Assembly (NCBI RefSeq): GCF_000423445.1
Contig: NZ_AUHZ01000005.1
Coordinates: 124,001-188,000, forward strand
Origin: Acidipropionibacterium thoenii DSM 20276
Lineage (GTDB): Bacteria; Actinomycetota; Actinomycetes; Propionibacteriales; Propionibacteriaceae
DNA length: 64,000 nucleotides
Direction of reading: 5' to 3'
In this document: in pieces, positions 1 through 8,848 of the stretch
Layout of the letters: the number at the start of each line of letters is the position of its first letter
Position numbering within the stretch: position 1 is the stretch's first letter
Made by a program: the position numbers and the translations under genes
The notes under the pieces: generated by a model
Told to the model about the DNA's origin: nothing
The model's input: the letters and a program-made list of their open reading frames with translations, nothing else
The model's database searches: none

Positions 1-242
1 CTGGCGCACTGTCCAGCGCGGCGAAGATGACCGCCGTCGATATGCTTGCCGAGGTGACCGACAACGCCCTGCAGGTCTTCGGCGGGCGCGGCTACTTCAA
101 GCGAGAGACCATCGAGCGGGTCTACCGCGATGCCCGTGCCCAGCGGTTCGAGGAGGGCACCAATGAGATCCAGTCCCTCATCGTCGCCCGCTCCGTGCTG
201 GACGGCACCGCCCGCTACGCCGACGACGTCCCGGTGGCCTGA
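1..242 (+). CDS. Acyl-CoA dehydrogenase, C-terminal fragment
   Basis: Only the last 80 or so codons are present; the gene enters from the left edge in the frame that starts at base 3. The visible part carries the C-terminal signature of acyl-CoA dehydrogenases: a helix ending in DNALQVFGGRGY, then ERVYRDARAQRFEEGTNEIQ, which forms part of the FAD and acyl-CoA site at the subunit interface. The family oxidises acyl-CoA thioesters to 2-enoyl-CoA and passes electrons to ETF. The next two genes on the same strand are a FabL-like reductase and a dienoyl-CoA reductase-like flavoprotein, so all three may act on one acyl thioester. The substrate cannot be told from this fragment. Confidence 0.85.
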   Translation, partial: GALSSAAKMTAVDMLAEVTDNALQVFGGRGYFKRETIERVYRDARAQRFEEGTNEIQSLIVARSVLDGTARYADDVPVA

Positions 243-276
243 GGGTCTGTCGCACGGTGTCGCGGCGCCGGCGTCC

Positions 277-324
277 GGCCCCGCCTCGATCCGGCCCCGC
301 CTGGATCCGGCACCGCCTCGATCC
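277..324. repeat. Three tandem 16-bp repeats
   Basis: Three adjacent copies of a 16-bp unit (GGCCCCGCCTCGATCC and variants with one change) lie in the 131-bp gap between the acyl-CoA dehydrogenase stop and the reductase start. No open frame with coding character uses them. They may be slippage-derived or a spacer; no function is evident. Confidence 0.8.
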
Positions 325-373
325 CATACCGCGTCCATCCCACACCGGGACATTCTCAACCAGAGGACTCTGA

Positions 374-1273
374 ATGACTGAGCAGAACACCGAGAACAAC
401 AATGTCGTGGTGATCACCGGGGGCTCCCGCGGGATCGGCCGCGAGCTGGCGCTGCGACTGGCCGCCCACGGCGACCGTCTGGTGCTCAACTACAAGAAGA
501 ACGCCGAGATGGCCGAGCGCACCCTCGCCGATGTCCGGGCCGCCGGCGGCGACGGGATCACCGTCCAGGCCGATATCGAGACCGTCGAGGGGATCGAGAA
601 GCTCTTCGACACGGTGGCTGCGAGCTACCCGACGATCACCGGTTTCGTCTCCAATGCCGCCGCCAGCGCCTTCAAGCCGGTCGACGGGATCAAGGCCCTG
701 CACTTCGAGCGCGGCTTCAACATGAACGTCCGCCCCCTGGTGCTGGGTGCCGAGCGGGCCGCGGCCATGATGCCCCACGGTGGACGGATCCTGGCGGTCA
801 CCAGCTACGGTTCCCAGCGGGCCTTCCCGACCTACGCCCTGCTGGGCGCCGCGAAGGCCGCCGAGGAGGCCTTCGTGCGCTACATGGCCGTCGAGTACGG
901 CCCGCGCGCCATCACCGTCAACGCGGTCAACGGCGGGCTCATCGACACCGACTCGCTGGACTTCTTCTACAACCGGGTGCCGGGGATGGCTCCGGTGCAG
1001 TCGGTGATCGACAAGATCCCGCTGCGCCGGCCCGGCAAGGCCGCCGACATGGCGGCGGCGATGGAGTTCCTGCTGTCGGCCAACGCCGGCTACATCACCG
1101 GTCAGGTGCTCAACGTGGACGGCGGGATCACCGTCGTCGCCCCGCCCTACTGGGCCGACACCAGCTCTCCGCTGCGAGACGCCGTGCTGCCGGCGGACTC
1201 GGCCGTCACGATGCCCAGCTACGGGGCCGACGGGGACTCCGGCGATGCCTCGGGAGAGGCTCCCCGGAGCTGA
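374..1273 (+). CDS. FabL-like short-chain dehydrogenase/reductase (enoyl-thioester reductase candidate)
   Basis: This 299-residue SDR protein has a Rossmann nucleotide-binding motif TGGSRGIG near residues 15-22 and an NAA motif near residue 95. The active-site pair is Y-x6-K (YALLGAAK) rather than the usual Y-x3-K. Y-x6-K and the following NAVNGGLIDTD are typical of FabL-type enoyl-ACP reductases, so reduction of a 2-enoyl thioester with NADPH is likely. About 40 extra residues rich in P, S, D and G follow the normal C-terminus. A GAGGA ribosome site precedes the ATG. The stop overlaps the start of the next gene (TGATG), implying translational coupling. Acyl-CoA rather than ACP as carrier is an inference from the neighbours. 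Confidence 0.8.
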   Translation: MTEQNTENNNVVVITGGSRGIGRELALRLAAHGDRLVLNYKKNAEMAERTLADVRAAGGDGITVQADIETVEGIEKLFDTVAASYPTITGFVSNAAASAFKPVDGIKALHFERGFNMNVRPLVLGAERAAAMMPHGGRILAVTSYGSQRAFPTYALLGAAKAAEEAFVRYMAVEYGPRAITVNAVNGGLIDTDSLDFFYNRVPGMAPVQSVIDKIPLRRPGKAADMAAAMEFLLSANAGYITGQVLNVDGGITVVAPPYWADTSSPLRDAVLPADSAVTMPSYGADGDSGDASGEAPRS

Positions 1274-3294
1274 TGACCGATCCGCTGACGAGCTGGCGGC
1301 TCGGCCCTCTGGAGGTGCCCAACCGAGTACTGATGGGCAGCATGCACACCGGTTTCGAGCGGGACGGCGAGCGGCTGGCGGCCTTCTACACCGAGCGGGT
1401 GCGCGGCGGGGCCGGGCTCATCGTCACCGGCGGCTACGCCGTCGAGGGGCGCGGCCGTTCGGTGCCCGATGACATCGTGCTCGGCGACCCCGCCCTCGAC
1501 CCCCCGCTGCGACGGTCGGTCGAGGCGGTGCACGCCGCCGGCGGGCTGATCGCCGTCCAGCTCTTCCATGCCGGTCGCTACTCGGCCGGGCTCCCCGACG
1601 CCGACGGCGTGCCGGTGCCCCCGGTGGCTCCCTCCCCGGTGGCCTGGCGGGCCGCCCGCGGAGTCGTGCCCGTGCAGATGAGCGAGGCCGACATCGCCGA
1701 GACCCTGCGCAGCTACGCCCGCGCCGGCGCCCATGCCGAAGAGCTCGGCTACGACGCCATCGAGATCTCAGCCTCCGAGGGCTACCTCATCAACGCCTTC
1801 TGCTCCCCACTGACCAATCTGCGCCAGGATGCCTGGGGCGGGGACGCCCACCGGCGTCGCCGATTCGCCCGCGAGGTGGTCTCCGCGGTGCGCGCCGCCA
1901 CCGGACTGCCGCTGATCGCGCGGATCTCCGGCGATGACCTGATGACCGGATCGTCCACCCGCCAGGAGGTCCTGGACCTGGCCGAGGAGGTGGTGGCGGC
2001 CGGCGCCGACGCCGTCTCGGTCGGGGTGGGCTGGCACGAGTCCCCGGTGCCGACGGTCCAGTTCTCGGTCCCACACGGGGCCTGGTTGAGCGTCGACGAG
2101 AGGGTCGCCGCCCACCTGCCCGGGACCCCGGTGATCGGCTCCAACCGGATCTGCTCGCTGGCCGAGGCGCGCCGGGCCCTGGAGAGCACCCGGCTGGCCG
2201 CGGTCGCCCTGGCCAGGCCCTTCCTGGCGGACCCCGATGTGGTCACCGGGGCGGTCGCGGGCCGGACGGTGATCCCCTGCATCGGCTGCAACGAGGAGTG
2301 CATCGACCACTCGATGCGGGGCAGACCGATCTCCTGCCTGGTGAACCCGAGAGCCGGCCGCGAGGGGCGGATGACATTGGCGACCGCCCCGCAGCCCCGC
2401 CGCCTGGCGGTGGTGGGAGCCGGCCCGGCCGGACTGGTCGGGGCCCTCGACGCGGTCCGTCGGGGGCACCGCGTCACCCTCTTCGAGGCCGACCCCGAGG
2501 TGGGCGGACAGCTGAGGTTGGCCGGCCTGGTGAGCGGCAAGAGCGACTACCTGGCGGCCGCCCGGGCACTGGCCCGGCGGTTCGTCGAGCTCGGCGGCGA
2601 TCTGGTGCTGGGTCGGCGGATCGCTCTGGAGGAGCTTGCCGGCTTCGACGCCGCGCTGCTGGCCACCGGGGTCCGGCCGCGCAGGGTCCAGATCGACACC
2701 GACGGTTCGTGCACGGTGCTGGGCTATCGCGAGGCCCTCGAGATCTTCGCGGACAGCGGCGGGTCGGGATCGCAGCCCGCCGGGTCCGGTCCCGGTGCGC
2801 GGACTGAACTGGGCGACCTGCTGGTGATCGGCGGGGGAGGGGTGGCCGTCGACGTGGCGGCCACCCTGGCACCGCGGGCCGGCCGGGTGACCCTGATCCG
2901 CCGCGGCTCCCGGAGATTCGCCGCCGGCACCAGCCCCAGCACCCGCTGGATCGGGCTCGGCGAGCTGCGCACCGCCGGCGCGCAGATGTGGAACAACGCA
3001 CGACTGGTACGGGTCCGCCGGGCGGTGGCCACCGTGGAGGTCCGGGTGCCCGCGACCCCATCGGGGCCGGCCGGTGCCGGCCAGGTCGGATCGTCCCAGT
3101 CCGATGAGGTGACCGAGCAGCGAGATGTGCCGGTCGACACCCTGGTGGTCGCGGTGGGATCCGAACCCCGGGTGCTCACCGGGAGTCTGTCCATCCCGCA
3201 CCGGAGCGTCGGAGGGGCCAGGGACGCCGGCGGCCTCAACGCCGCCCGCTCCACCCGGGAGGCCCTGGAGGCCGTCCGCGACCTGGTGGGGTGA
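1273..3294 (+). CDS. FadH-like NADH:flavin oxidoreductase (2,4-dienoyl-CoA reductase family)
   Basis: The 673-residue protein has the layout of FadH-type flavoenzymes: an N-terminal Old Yellow Enzyme TIM barrel (about residues 1-330), a 4Fe-4S cysteine cluster CIGCNEEC with a fourth Cys 11 residues on, then an FAD/NAD(P)H module starting at VVGAGPAGLVGA. The family moves electrons from NAD(P)H through FAD, 4Fe-4S and FMN to unsaturated acyl-CoA or related enones. The second dinucleotide site is GGGGVAVDVA. The gene starts inside the stop of the SDR gene, so both are probably made together. It could reduce a dienoyl-CoA or an alicyclic/aromatic intermediate; the exact substrate is unknown. Confidence 0.85.
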   Translation: MTDPLTSWRLGPLEVPNRVLMGSMHTGFERDGERLAAFYTERVRGGAGLIVTGGYAVEGRGRSVPDDIVLGDPALDPPLRRSVEAVHAAGGLIAVQLFHAGRYSAGLPDADGVPVPPVAPSPVAWRAARGVVPVQMSEADIAETLRSYARAGAHAEELGYDAIEISASEGYLINAFCSPLTNLRQDAWGGDAHRRRRFAREVVSAVRAATGLPLIARISGDDLMTGSSTRQEVLDLAEEVVAAGADAVSVGVGWHESPVPTVQFSVPHGAWLSVDERVAAHLPGTPVIGSNRICSLAEARRALESTRLAAVALARPFLADPDVVTGAVAGRTVIPCIGCNEECIDHSMRGRPISCLVNPRAGREGRMTLATAPQPRRLAVVGAGPAGLVGALDAVRRGHRVTLFEADPEVGGQLRLAGLVSGKSDYLAAARALARRFVELGGDLVLGRRIALEELAGFDAALLATGVRPRRVQIDTDGSCTVLGYREALEIFADSGGSGSQPAGSGPGARTELGDLLVIGGGGVAVDVAATLAPRAGRVTLIRRGSRRFAAGTSPSTRWIGLGELRTAGAQMWNNARLVRVRRAVATVEVRVPATPSGPAGAGQVGSSQSDEVTEQRDVPVDTLVVAVGSEPRVLTGSLSIPHRSVGGARDAGGLNAARSTREALEAVRDLVG

Positions 3295-3321
3295 GTCCCC
3301 TCCAGCGGCACGGGAGTCCGA

Positions 3322-4383
3322 TCAGGGCAGCCGGTGAGTCCACTGCCAGGTGGAGAACTTCGTCCGGCAGCGCTCCTCGGCGACCGCCAGGTCCTCATCG
3401 GTGATGGTGCCGTCCTGGGCCCGGTAGCTCTCCTTGAAGTGCTGGTAGAACACGTCGAGGATCTGCGAGCGCTCCATCCCGGTCTGGGACCGCATCGGGT
3501 CGACCCTCTTCACCGCGGAGCGGTGGCCCTTGTCGCGGACCTTCTCCTTGCCGATCCGCAGCACCTCCATCATCTTCTGGGCGTCGATGTCGTAGGCCAT
3601 CGTGACGTGATGGACCATGTAGCCGTTGCTGAACCGCTTCTGGGCGGCGCCGCCGATCTTGCCGATCTGCGAGGAGATGTCATTGAGGGGCACGTAGTGG
3701 GCATGGACGCCGACCTGCTCCAGGGCCTCCATCACCCACTCGTCCAGCATCGGGTAGGACTGCGCGAAGCTGAGCCCGTCGACCAGCGCCTGGGGGACCA
3801 CCAAGGAGTACGTCACACAGTTGCCCGGCTCCATGAACATCGCCCCGCCGCCGGTGACCCGGCGTGAGACCGTGATGCCGTAACGGTCCACCCCCTCCTG
3901 GTTGATCTCGTTGTCATAGGACTGGAAGGAGCCGATCACCACCTGCGGGGCGTTCCACTCCCACAGTCGCATGAACGGCCTGCGCCGACCGGCGGCGACC
4001 TCCGCCACCAGGGTCTCGTCCATCGCGACGTTGATCATCGGGTCGACGACCGGGCCGTGGATGACGTCGAAATCGATGTCATCCCAGTCGACGGCGCGGC
4101 CCAGGGCCCGGCGGACCGCGATACCGATCCCCTCGGGGGTGATCCCGAAGAGGACATCGGTGGGCAGCAGTGCGGCCGCCACCCGGGCGGCCAGCTGGGC
4201 GGCGGTCAGCTCCAGCGGCGCCCCCTGCAGGGAGGCGGTGATCCGGTCGAGGGAGTCGTCGGGCTCCAGGAAGAAGTCGCCCGAGATCTGCAGATCCTTC
4301 AATCGGGAGTCGGCGACCTCGGTGTCGACGACGATCAGCTTCCCACCGGGGACCTTGTACTCACCGTGCATGGTCCGAAGCAT
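3322..4383 (-). CDS. lplA: Lipoate-protein ligase with N-terminal accessory domain
   Basis: The enzyme attaches lipoate to the E2 and GcvH subunits of 2-oxoacid dehydrogenases and the glycine cleavage system in the cytoplasm. About the first 90 residues (MHGEYKVPGGKLIVVD onward) look like the small LplA accessory domain that usually sits at the C-terminus or on a separate LplB protein. The catalytic ligase follows, with RRVTGGGAMFMEPGNCVTYS as the lipoate-binding signature and KIGGAAQKR as the lysine loop. I chose the ATG at 4383; 4371 is also possible. An upstream ATG at 4419 would put the N-terminus inside a strong terminator hairpin. Length is 353 residues. The gene is convergent with the reductase cluster. 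Confidence 0.85.
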   Translation of the reverse strand: MLRTMHGEYKVPGGKLIVVDTEVADSRLKDLQISGDFFLEPDDSLDRITASLQGAPLELTAAQLAARVAAALLPTDVLFGITPEGIGIAVRRALGRAVDWDDIDFDVIHGPVVDPMINVAMDETLVAEVAAGRRRPFMRLWEWNAPQVVIGSFQSYDNEINQEGVDRYGITVSRRVTGGGAMFMEPGNCVTYSLVVPQALVDGLSFAQSYPMLDEWVMEALEQVGVHAHYVPLNDISSQIGKIGGAAQKRFSNGYMVHHVTMAYDIDAQKMMEVLRIGKEKVRDKGHRSAVKRVDPMRSQTGMERSQILDVFYQHFKESYRAQDGTITDEDLAVAEERCRTKFSTWQWTHRLP

Positions 4384-4414
4384 GCCACGCGGGCCGGGCG
4401 GTGCCGATACCGCC

Positions 4415-4452
4415 GACACCCGCCCGCACCGGTGGGGGTGCGGGCGGGTGTC
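4415..4452 (-). terminator. 16-bp perfect hairpin after the ABC permease gene
   Basis: GACACCCGCCCGCACC (4415-4430) pairs perfectly with 4437-4452 across a 6-base loop. It lies just beyond the permease stop (4517) on the minus strand and before the lipoate ligase start. There is no clear U-run, as is common for high-GC actinobacterial terminators. Confidence 0.8.
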
Positions 4453-4516
4453 CCTGTGCCGGGTGACTGTCGTGCGGCGTGACTGTCGTGCGGCAGGGCT
4501 GGGCGGGCGCTGGGGC

Positions 4517-5242
4517 TCAGATGGTGCCTCTGCGGTTCACCACGAAACTGCCGGCAGCCGCGATCAGTCCCAGCGCCGCGGTGCCGATGGTCACCAGCCA
4601 TGCCCCCAACGGTGCCAGCACGGGTACCCAGGAGTCCGACTGCCACACCGCCAGCGCGAGGCCGCCGCACAGCAGCACGCCCATACCGATCCCCGTGACG
4701 ACCACCACCCGGGGCCCCCAGGCCCGGAACACCGTCCCGAAACCCGCTCCCAGGAACAGTGAGCTCAGACACAGTGCGGTGATCGTGAGGAAGGTCTGCC
4801 AGGCGTTCCCCTGACCCAGGATGTAGACATCCAGAGCACGAGCGCCGATGAACCAGTGGTCGGTGGCCTTCTCGATCCACAGCAGCAGGATGCTCCCGAT
4901 CCCGGTGACCACTGAGATCACCAGGAATCCCAGCGCACTGCCGAGCCAGAAGTCGCGCCGGGTCGACCCGAAGGCCAGCGCGGTGGCGAACTGCCTGTTG
5001 ACGGTCAGCGCCCCCAGGGCGATCAGGAAGCCGGGCATCGACAGCAGTGCCCCCATGTTGTGGGTCATCTCCATGGAGGCCTCCTGGGTCAGCGGCAATC
5101 CGGCCTGGATGCCGATGATGAGGACGATGACGACGGAGACCGCCACCACCAGCCCGAGGATGGCCAGCGGCGCCAGGAGCACGTTCGCCGCGGAGTAGAC
5201 GGTGAGTCGGAATGATCTCAGTGGTCTGGCCGGGCTGTTCAT
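4517..5242 (-). CDS. ABC transporter permease, six-helix membrane protein
   Basis: This 241-residue protein has several strongly hydrophobic segments: about residues 20-45, 60-80, 95-120, 140-160, 170-195 and 205-230. They match the permease of a YtrB/YtrC-like ABC exporter. Its start overlaps the stop of the upstream ATPase gene by ATGA, so the two are translationally coupled. The set GntR-ATPase-permease is the usual form of YtrA-controlled exporters that respond to cell-wall-active or membrane-active compounds. No specific substrate can be assigned. Because the partner ATPase is interrupted by a stop, this permease may be non-functional here. Confidence 0.75.
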   Translation of the reverse strand: MNSPARPLRSFRLTVYSAANVLLAPLAILGLVVAVSVVIVLIIGIQAGLPLTQEASMEMTHNMGALLSMPGFLIALGALTVNRQFATALAFGSTRRDFWLGSALGFLVISVVTGIGSILLLWIEKATDHWFIGARALDVYILGQGNAWQTFLTITALCLSSLFLGAGFGTVFRAWGPRVVVVTGIGMGVLLCGGLALAVWQSDSWVPVLAPLGAWLVTIGTAALGLIAAAGSFVVNRRGTI

Positions 5243-6201
5243 GAGTGGACTCCCCTCAGCACGTGGTCGGGCTCGGTGGGGTGCGGGTCTGGGGCCTTCG
5301 AGGCGGTGCCGTCCAGGGCGCCGACCAGCTCCTGGAGACCGGCCGGCTCGATCGAGACATGGAGCTCGTCGGCCCGGCGATGGAGGCCGCCGTTGTGCCG
5401 GCCTCGCACCATCACCGAGGCGATGCTGCCCATCGACCGCCGGGAGAGCACCTCCAGACCGCCGATCAGCCGGGCGACGTCGACCTGGCGACCTCGGAGG
5501 ATGAACGCCTCGGAGGTGATCGCATCGACATCGGCGTGCATCTCCACCCGACCGTTGCGCATCAGGACGACGTCCTCCATCAGGGAGGCCGCCTCGTCGA
5601 TGAGATGGGTCGACATGATGACGGTCCGTGGCAGCTCGGCGATCTCCTCGAGCAGTGCGGCGTAGAAGATCGAGCGGGCACCGGGATCCAGCCCGAGGTA
5701 GGGCTCGTCGAGGAAGGTGTAGGGAGCCCGCGAGGCCAGGGAGATCGTGATGGCCAGAGCGGAGCGCTGGCCCCGGGACATCTTCTTGAGCTTGGTCCTG
5801 TGCGGCAGCCGGAACTTCTCGACGAGTTCCCCGACGGTCCGGTCCGACCACCGGGTGAAGAATCCGGGCGCCACCCTCAGCAGGATGTCGAGGGTGAAGT
5901 CGTCGTTTCAGCGCTGGTCCTCGTGGATGAAGCAGGTCTTCTCGAGCACCGCGGCGTTCTCGGCGAGGGCCTGGCCGTCGATGAGGACCTGGCCGGAGCT
6001 GGGGAAGATGTGATTGGAGATGATGGACATCAGGGTCGTCTTGCCGACCCCGTTGGACCCCAGCAGACCGTAGATGCGATCCGGTGGGAGGTGCAGATCG
6101 ATCCCGTGCAGGATCTCGGTGCGACCGTAGGACTTCGACAGTCCCGCGATCGTGATGCCGTCGGCGGCTGCCGGGTCGAAGGGGGCCTCGGTGGTGGTCA
6201 T
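5239..6201 (-). pseudogene. ABC transporter ATP-binding protein interrupted by in-frame TGA
   Basis: The frame encodes a complete ABC ATPase except for a TGA at 5908-5910. The first 97 residues contain Walker A (GSNGVGKTT) and end at HEDQR. The same frame resumes directly with NDDFTLDILLRVAPG. It carries a signature-like MSRGQRSALAITISLA, Walker B TFLDEPYLGLD and the H-loop MSTHLIDE. No frame change is needed, so a single base change or a sequencing error explains the break. An internal restart could make the C-terminal part, but that lacks Walker A. The start overlaps the GntR stop (ATGA) and the end overlaps the permease start. Confidence 0.8.
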
Positions 6202-6602
6202 CGGATACTCCTTCCGTGGTTCGCCGGGAGGCTGTCTCCGGCGGTCAGGCGGTGGATCTGGTTGATGATGTCGTCGGGGGACAGGCCCACCAGCCGGGCC
6301 TCGTCCAGCAGAGGTGCCAGGTAGCTGTCGGTGAACTGCTCCTGGCGTTGCCGCCGGAGCAGTTCGACGCCGTTGTCGGTGACGAACATTCCCCGACCCC
6401 GCCGCTTCTCGAGGACCTGCTGGTCGACGAGCCGGTTGAGCGCCTTTCCCGCGGTGGCGGGGTTGATCCGGTAGAAGGCGGAGAGCTCATTGGTCGATGG
6501 CACCCGGCTGCCGGCCGGGTAGACACCGGCGAGGATGTCGTCGGCGATCTGGTCGGCGAGGGCGAGGAAGATCGGTCGTCCGTCGCCTGGATCAGCGGTC
6601 AT
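6198..6602 (-). CDS. GntR-family regulator, YtrA subfamily
   Basis: This 134-residue protein has an N-terminal winged helix (residues about 10-75, with IADDILAGVYPAGSRVPSTN and the recognition helix NPATAGKALNRLVD) and a short C-terminal dimerisation tail, as in the YtrA subfamily. I chose ATG at 6602 because GGAGG lies five bases upstream; the GTG at 6608 would overlap that site. It heads an operon with the ABC ATPase and permease (ATGA overlaps) and probably represses it. A perfect inverted repeat sits 15 bases upstream of the start. Confidence 0.88.
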   Translation of the reverse strand: MTADPGDGRPIFLALADQIADDILAGVYPAGSRVPSTNELSAFYRINPATAGKALNRLVDQQVLEKRRGRGMFVTDNGVELLRRQRQEQFTDSYLAPLLDEARLVGLSPDDIINQIHRLTAGDSLPANHGRSIR

Positions 6603-6616
6603 GGCCACCTCCGTGG

Positions 6617-6632
6617 TTAGTTACTCAACTAA
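6617..6632. promoter_or_regulatory. Probable operator of the GntR-ABC operon
   Basis: TTAGTT-ACTC-AACTAA is a perfect 6-bp inverted repeat directly upstream of the regulator gene. YtrA-type GntR proteins usually bind such AT-rich palindromes over their own promoter, so autoregulation is likely. Binding is inferred. Confidence 0.6.
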
Positions 6633-6874
6633 TGAACCATGGAACATGATGAGAATCAAGAGGGGGACCGAGGACGCGGTGGAACCGCCACTGCGACCCC
6701 CGGGTTGCCACCCTCGGCGCGGCGGCAGCGGTCGATCCGGCACCGGGACCGTCACCGGCACCTCCCTGGATCGCTGCCCGGCGGGTGACGGGGCGGCTGT
6801 GGAGTCGGTCGCGCCGATGTGAGAAGCTCGAGATCGGTACCTCCGGGGTGCCCGATCAGTGGAGGAGGACGTCG

Positions 6875-7963
6875 TTGACCAGCAGACGTGACGTGGTGAG
6901 GTCACTGCCCTCGTACAAGCAGGGGGCAGCCGAGGGGCCGAATGCCGTGAAGCTGTCCTCCAACGAGAACCCCTATCCGCCGCTGCCCTCGGTGGTGGCC
7001 GAGATCACCGCGCAGATGGTCGACCCGTCCGGCGGGATCAATCGGTACCCCTCGATGGGCGCCGAGCAGTTGCGCGCCGCGATCGCGGCCCGCCACGGCG
7101 TCACCCGCGAGCAGGTCGCGGTGGGTGCGGGCTCGGTCGAGGTCGCCACCCAGCTCATTCACGCCACGGCGGGGCTGGGGGACGAGGTGATCTTCGCCTG
7201 GCGCTCCTTCGAGGCCTACCCGATCATGACGGTCGTCGCAGGGGCGACGCCGGTCAAGGTGCCGCTCGGACCAGACCTGCACCACGACCTGGACGCGATG
7301 GCCGCCCGGATCACCGACCGCACCCGGCTGATCCTGCTGTGCACCCCCAACAACCCGACCGGCACCATCCTGGCCACCGATGAGGTCGAGCGCTTCCTGG
7401 CGCAGGTCCCCGACGACGTCGTGGTCGCCATCGACGAGGCCTATGTCCATTTCAACCGGGACACCGACGCGGTCTCCGGGGTCGAGATGGTGGCCCGTCA
7501 CCCCAATGTGGTGGCCCTGCAGACCTTCTCCAAGGCTTATGGGCTGGCCGGACTGAGAGTCGGATATGCGATCGGATCGGTCGAGTTGTGCGAGGACCTG
7601 CGCCGGGTCGCGGTGCCCTTCGCGGTGAGCAATGTGGCCCAGCGCGCCGCACTGGCCTCGCTGGAGCATGAGGACGAGTTGGCCGAGAGGGTCGACAGAA
7701 TCGTCTCCGAGCGGGCCAGGGTGACCCAGGAGCTTCGCGCCCAGGGCTGGCGGGTCGGCGACTCCCAGGCCAACTTCGTGTGGTTGCCCACCGCCGACCA
7801 GACCGCCCGGATCGACCAGGTACTGCGCGCCGAGCACGTCTTCGCCCGTTGCTGGCAGGGTGAGGGGATCCGGCTGAGCATCGGCAGTCGACAGGAGAAC
7901 GATCGGGGTCTGGCCGCCTTCGCCAGGGCCGTCGAGGCCACCAGGCCTGCCGCGCGGGTCTGA
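6875..7963 (+). CDS. HisC-like aminotransferase (histidinol-phosphate or aromatic amino acid)
   Basis: This PLP-dependent class I/II aminotransferase has 362 residues. Visible motifs are SSNENPYPP near the N-terminus, the cofactor-binding CTPNNPTGT, the aspartate loop VVAIDEAYVHF, the Schiff-base lysine in TFSKAYGLAGLRVG, and the C-terminal GEGIRLSIGS. The family converts histidinol phosphate or aromatic 2-oxo acids with glutamate. Actinobacterial standalone copies like this one are often annotated as phenylalanine aminotransferase. I chose TTG at 6875 because a strong GGAGGAGG lies just upstream and residues before it do not resemble the family. No his genes are nearby. Confidence 0.85.
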   Translation: MTSRRDVVRSLPSYKQGAAEGPNAVKLSSNENPYPPLPSVVAEITAQMVDPSGGINRYPSMGAEQLRAAIAARHGVTREQVAVGAGSVEVATQLIHATAGLGDEVIFAWRSFEAYPIMTVVAGATPVKVPLGPDLHHDLDAMAARITDRTRLILLCTPNNPTGTILATDEVERFLAQVPDDVVVAIDEAYVHFNRDTDAVSGVEMVARHPNVVALQTFSKAYGLAGLRVGYAIGSVELCEDLRRVAVPFAVSNVAQRAALASLEHEDELAERVDRIVSERARVTQELRAQGWRVGDSQANFVWLPTADQTARIDQVLRAEHVFARCWQGEGIRLSIGSRQENDRGLAAFARAVEATRPAARV

Positions 7964-7966
7964 TCC

Positions 7967-8848
7967 TCAGATTCCCAGGAACTCCCGCCAGCGCGGCCAC
8001 TCGCGGTTGATCTGGCCCATCCCCAGCCCGTAGCAGCGCCGCAGCCTGGCCACATCGCGCTCCCGGTTGTTGATCGGCATCGTCTCGGGGAAGAACAGGA
8101 TCGCCCGCCCGTCACTCTCCAGGTCGAACAGTTCCTGGCGGGTGGCGTTGTAGCGACGCCACCGGCCCGCCAGTGCCTCGGCCACCGCCGGGCGACGCCG
8201 GAAGATCCGATTGAGCGCCCGGATGTCGCGAGGCGGCCTCTTGACGTAGTCGCGGGGCCGGGTCATCACCACGGCGAACCGCTCGAAGCCGTCGCTGCGC
8301 GCAATGTCCAGGGGGATGCCGCCGTTGGGGCCGATCGCACCGTCGACGTACTCCACCCCGTCGATGGTCACCGGAGGCATCAGCGCCGGCATCGTCGAGG
8401 AGGCCTGGACGATGGTCATCAGTTCAGGCATGGACCCGACGTCGTCACGGGTGAACCACCGCTGAGAGCCGTCGGAGGTGCGCGTCGCCCCGATCCGGAA
8501 GGCCGCCGGATTCGCCTGGAAGGCGGGGTAGTCGAAGGGAAGTGACTGTCCCGCCCCGCAGGTGTGCTGGTAGATGTACTCGGAGTTGAACAGTCCCCGG
8601 CCGGTGAGAAAGGTCCACAGGCTGCCGAAATTCGGGTCCCCGGAGAACTCCACGAAGCAGGCCCGGGCGCGCTGCGGGTCGTTCGACAGATAATTCGAGG
8701 CGTGGGACGAGCCCGCAGAGATGCCCGAGACGTGGGGGAACTTGACCTGCTCGCGCAACAGCTTGACGATCACAGCGGCTGAGTAGCTGGCTCGCATCCC
8801 ACCGCCCTCGAGCACCAGGGCGACGTCGTCGACGGTGAAAACTCCCAT
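7967..8848 (-). CDS. Patatin-like phospholipase/esterase
   Basis: This 293-residue protein is of the bacterial patatin family with a Ser-Asp dyad. The oxyanion-hole loop is LEGGGMRASYS at about residues 13-23. The nucleophile elbow is GISAGSSH (GxSxG), and the catalytic aspartate is in the DGAIG motif. No signal peptide is present, so it probably acts on lipids from the cytoplasm. The start chosen is ATG 8848; an upstream ATG at 8875 adds nine residues that do not fit the family. It converges with the aminotransferase, with only three bases between stops. Confidence 0.85.
   Translation of the reverse strand: MGVFTVDDVALVLEGGGMRASYSAAVIVKLLREQVKFPHVSGISAGSSHASNYLSNDPQRARACFVEFSGDPNFGSLWTFLTGRGLFNSEYIYQHTCGAGQSLPFDYPAFQANPAAFRIGATRTSDGSQRWFTRDDVGSMPELMTIVQASSTMPALMPPVTIDGVEYVDGAIGPNGGIPLDIARSDGFERFAVVMTRPRDYVKRPPRDIRALNRIFRRRPAVAEALAGRWRRYNATRQELFDLESDGRAILFFPETMPINNRERDVARLRRCYGLGMGQINREWPRWREFLGI

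Noticed and set aside
5908..5910. TGA as a selenocysteine codon
   Set aside because: ABC ATPases have no selenocysteine at this place, and no SECIS-like element was seen.
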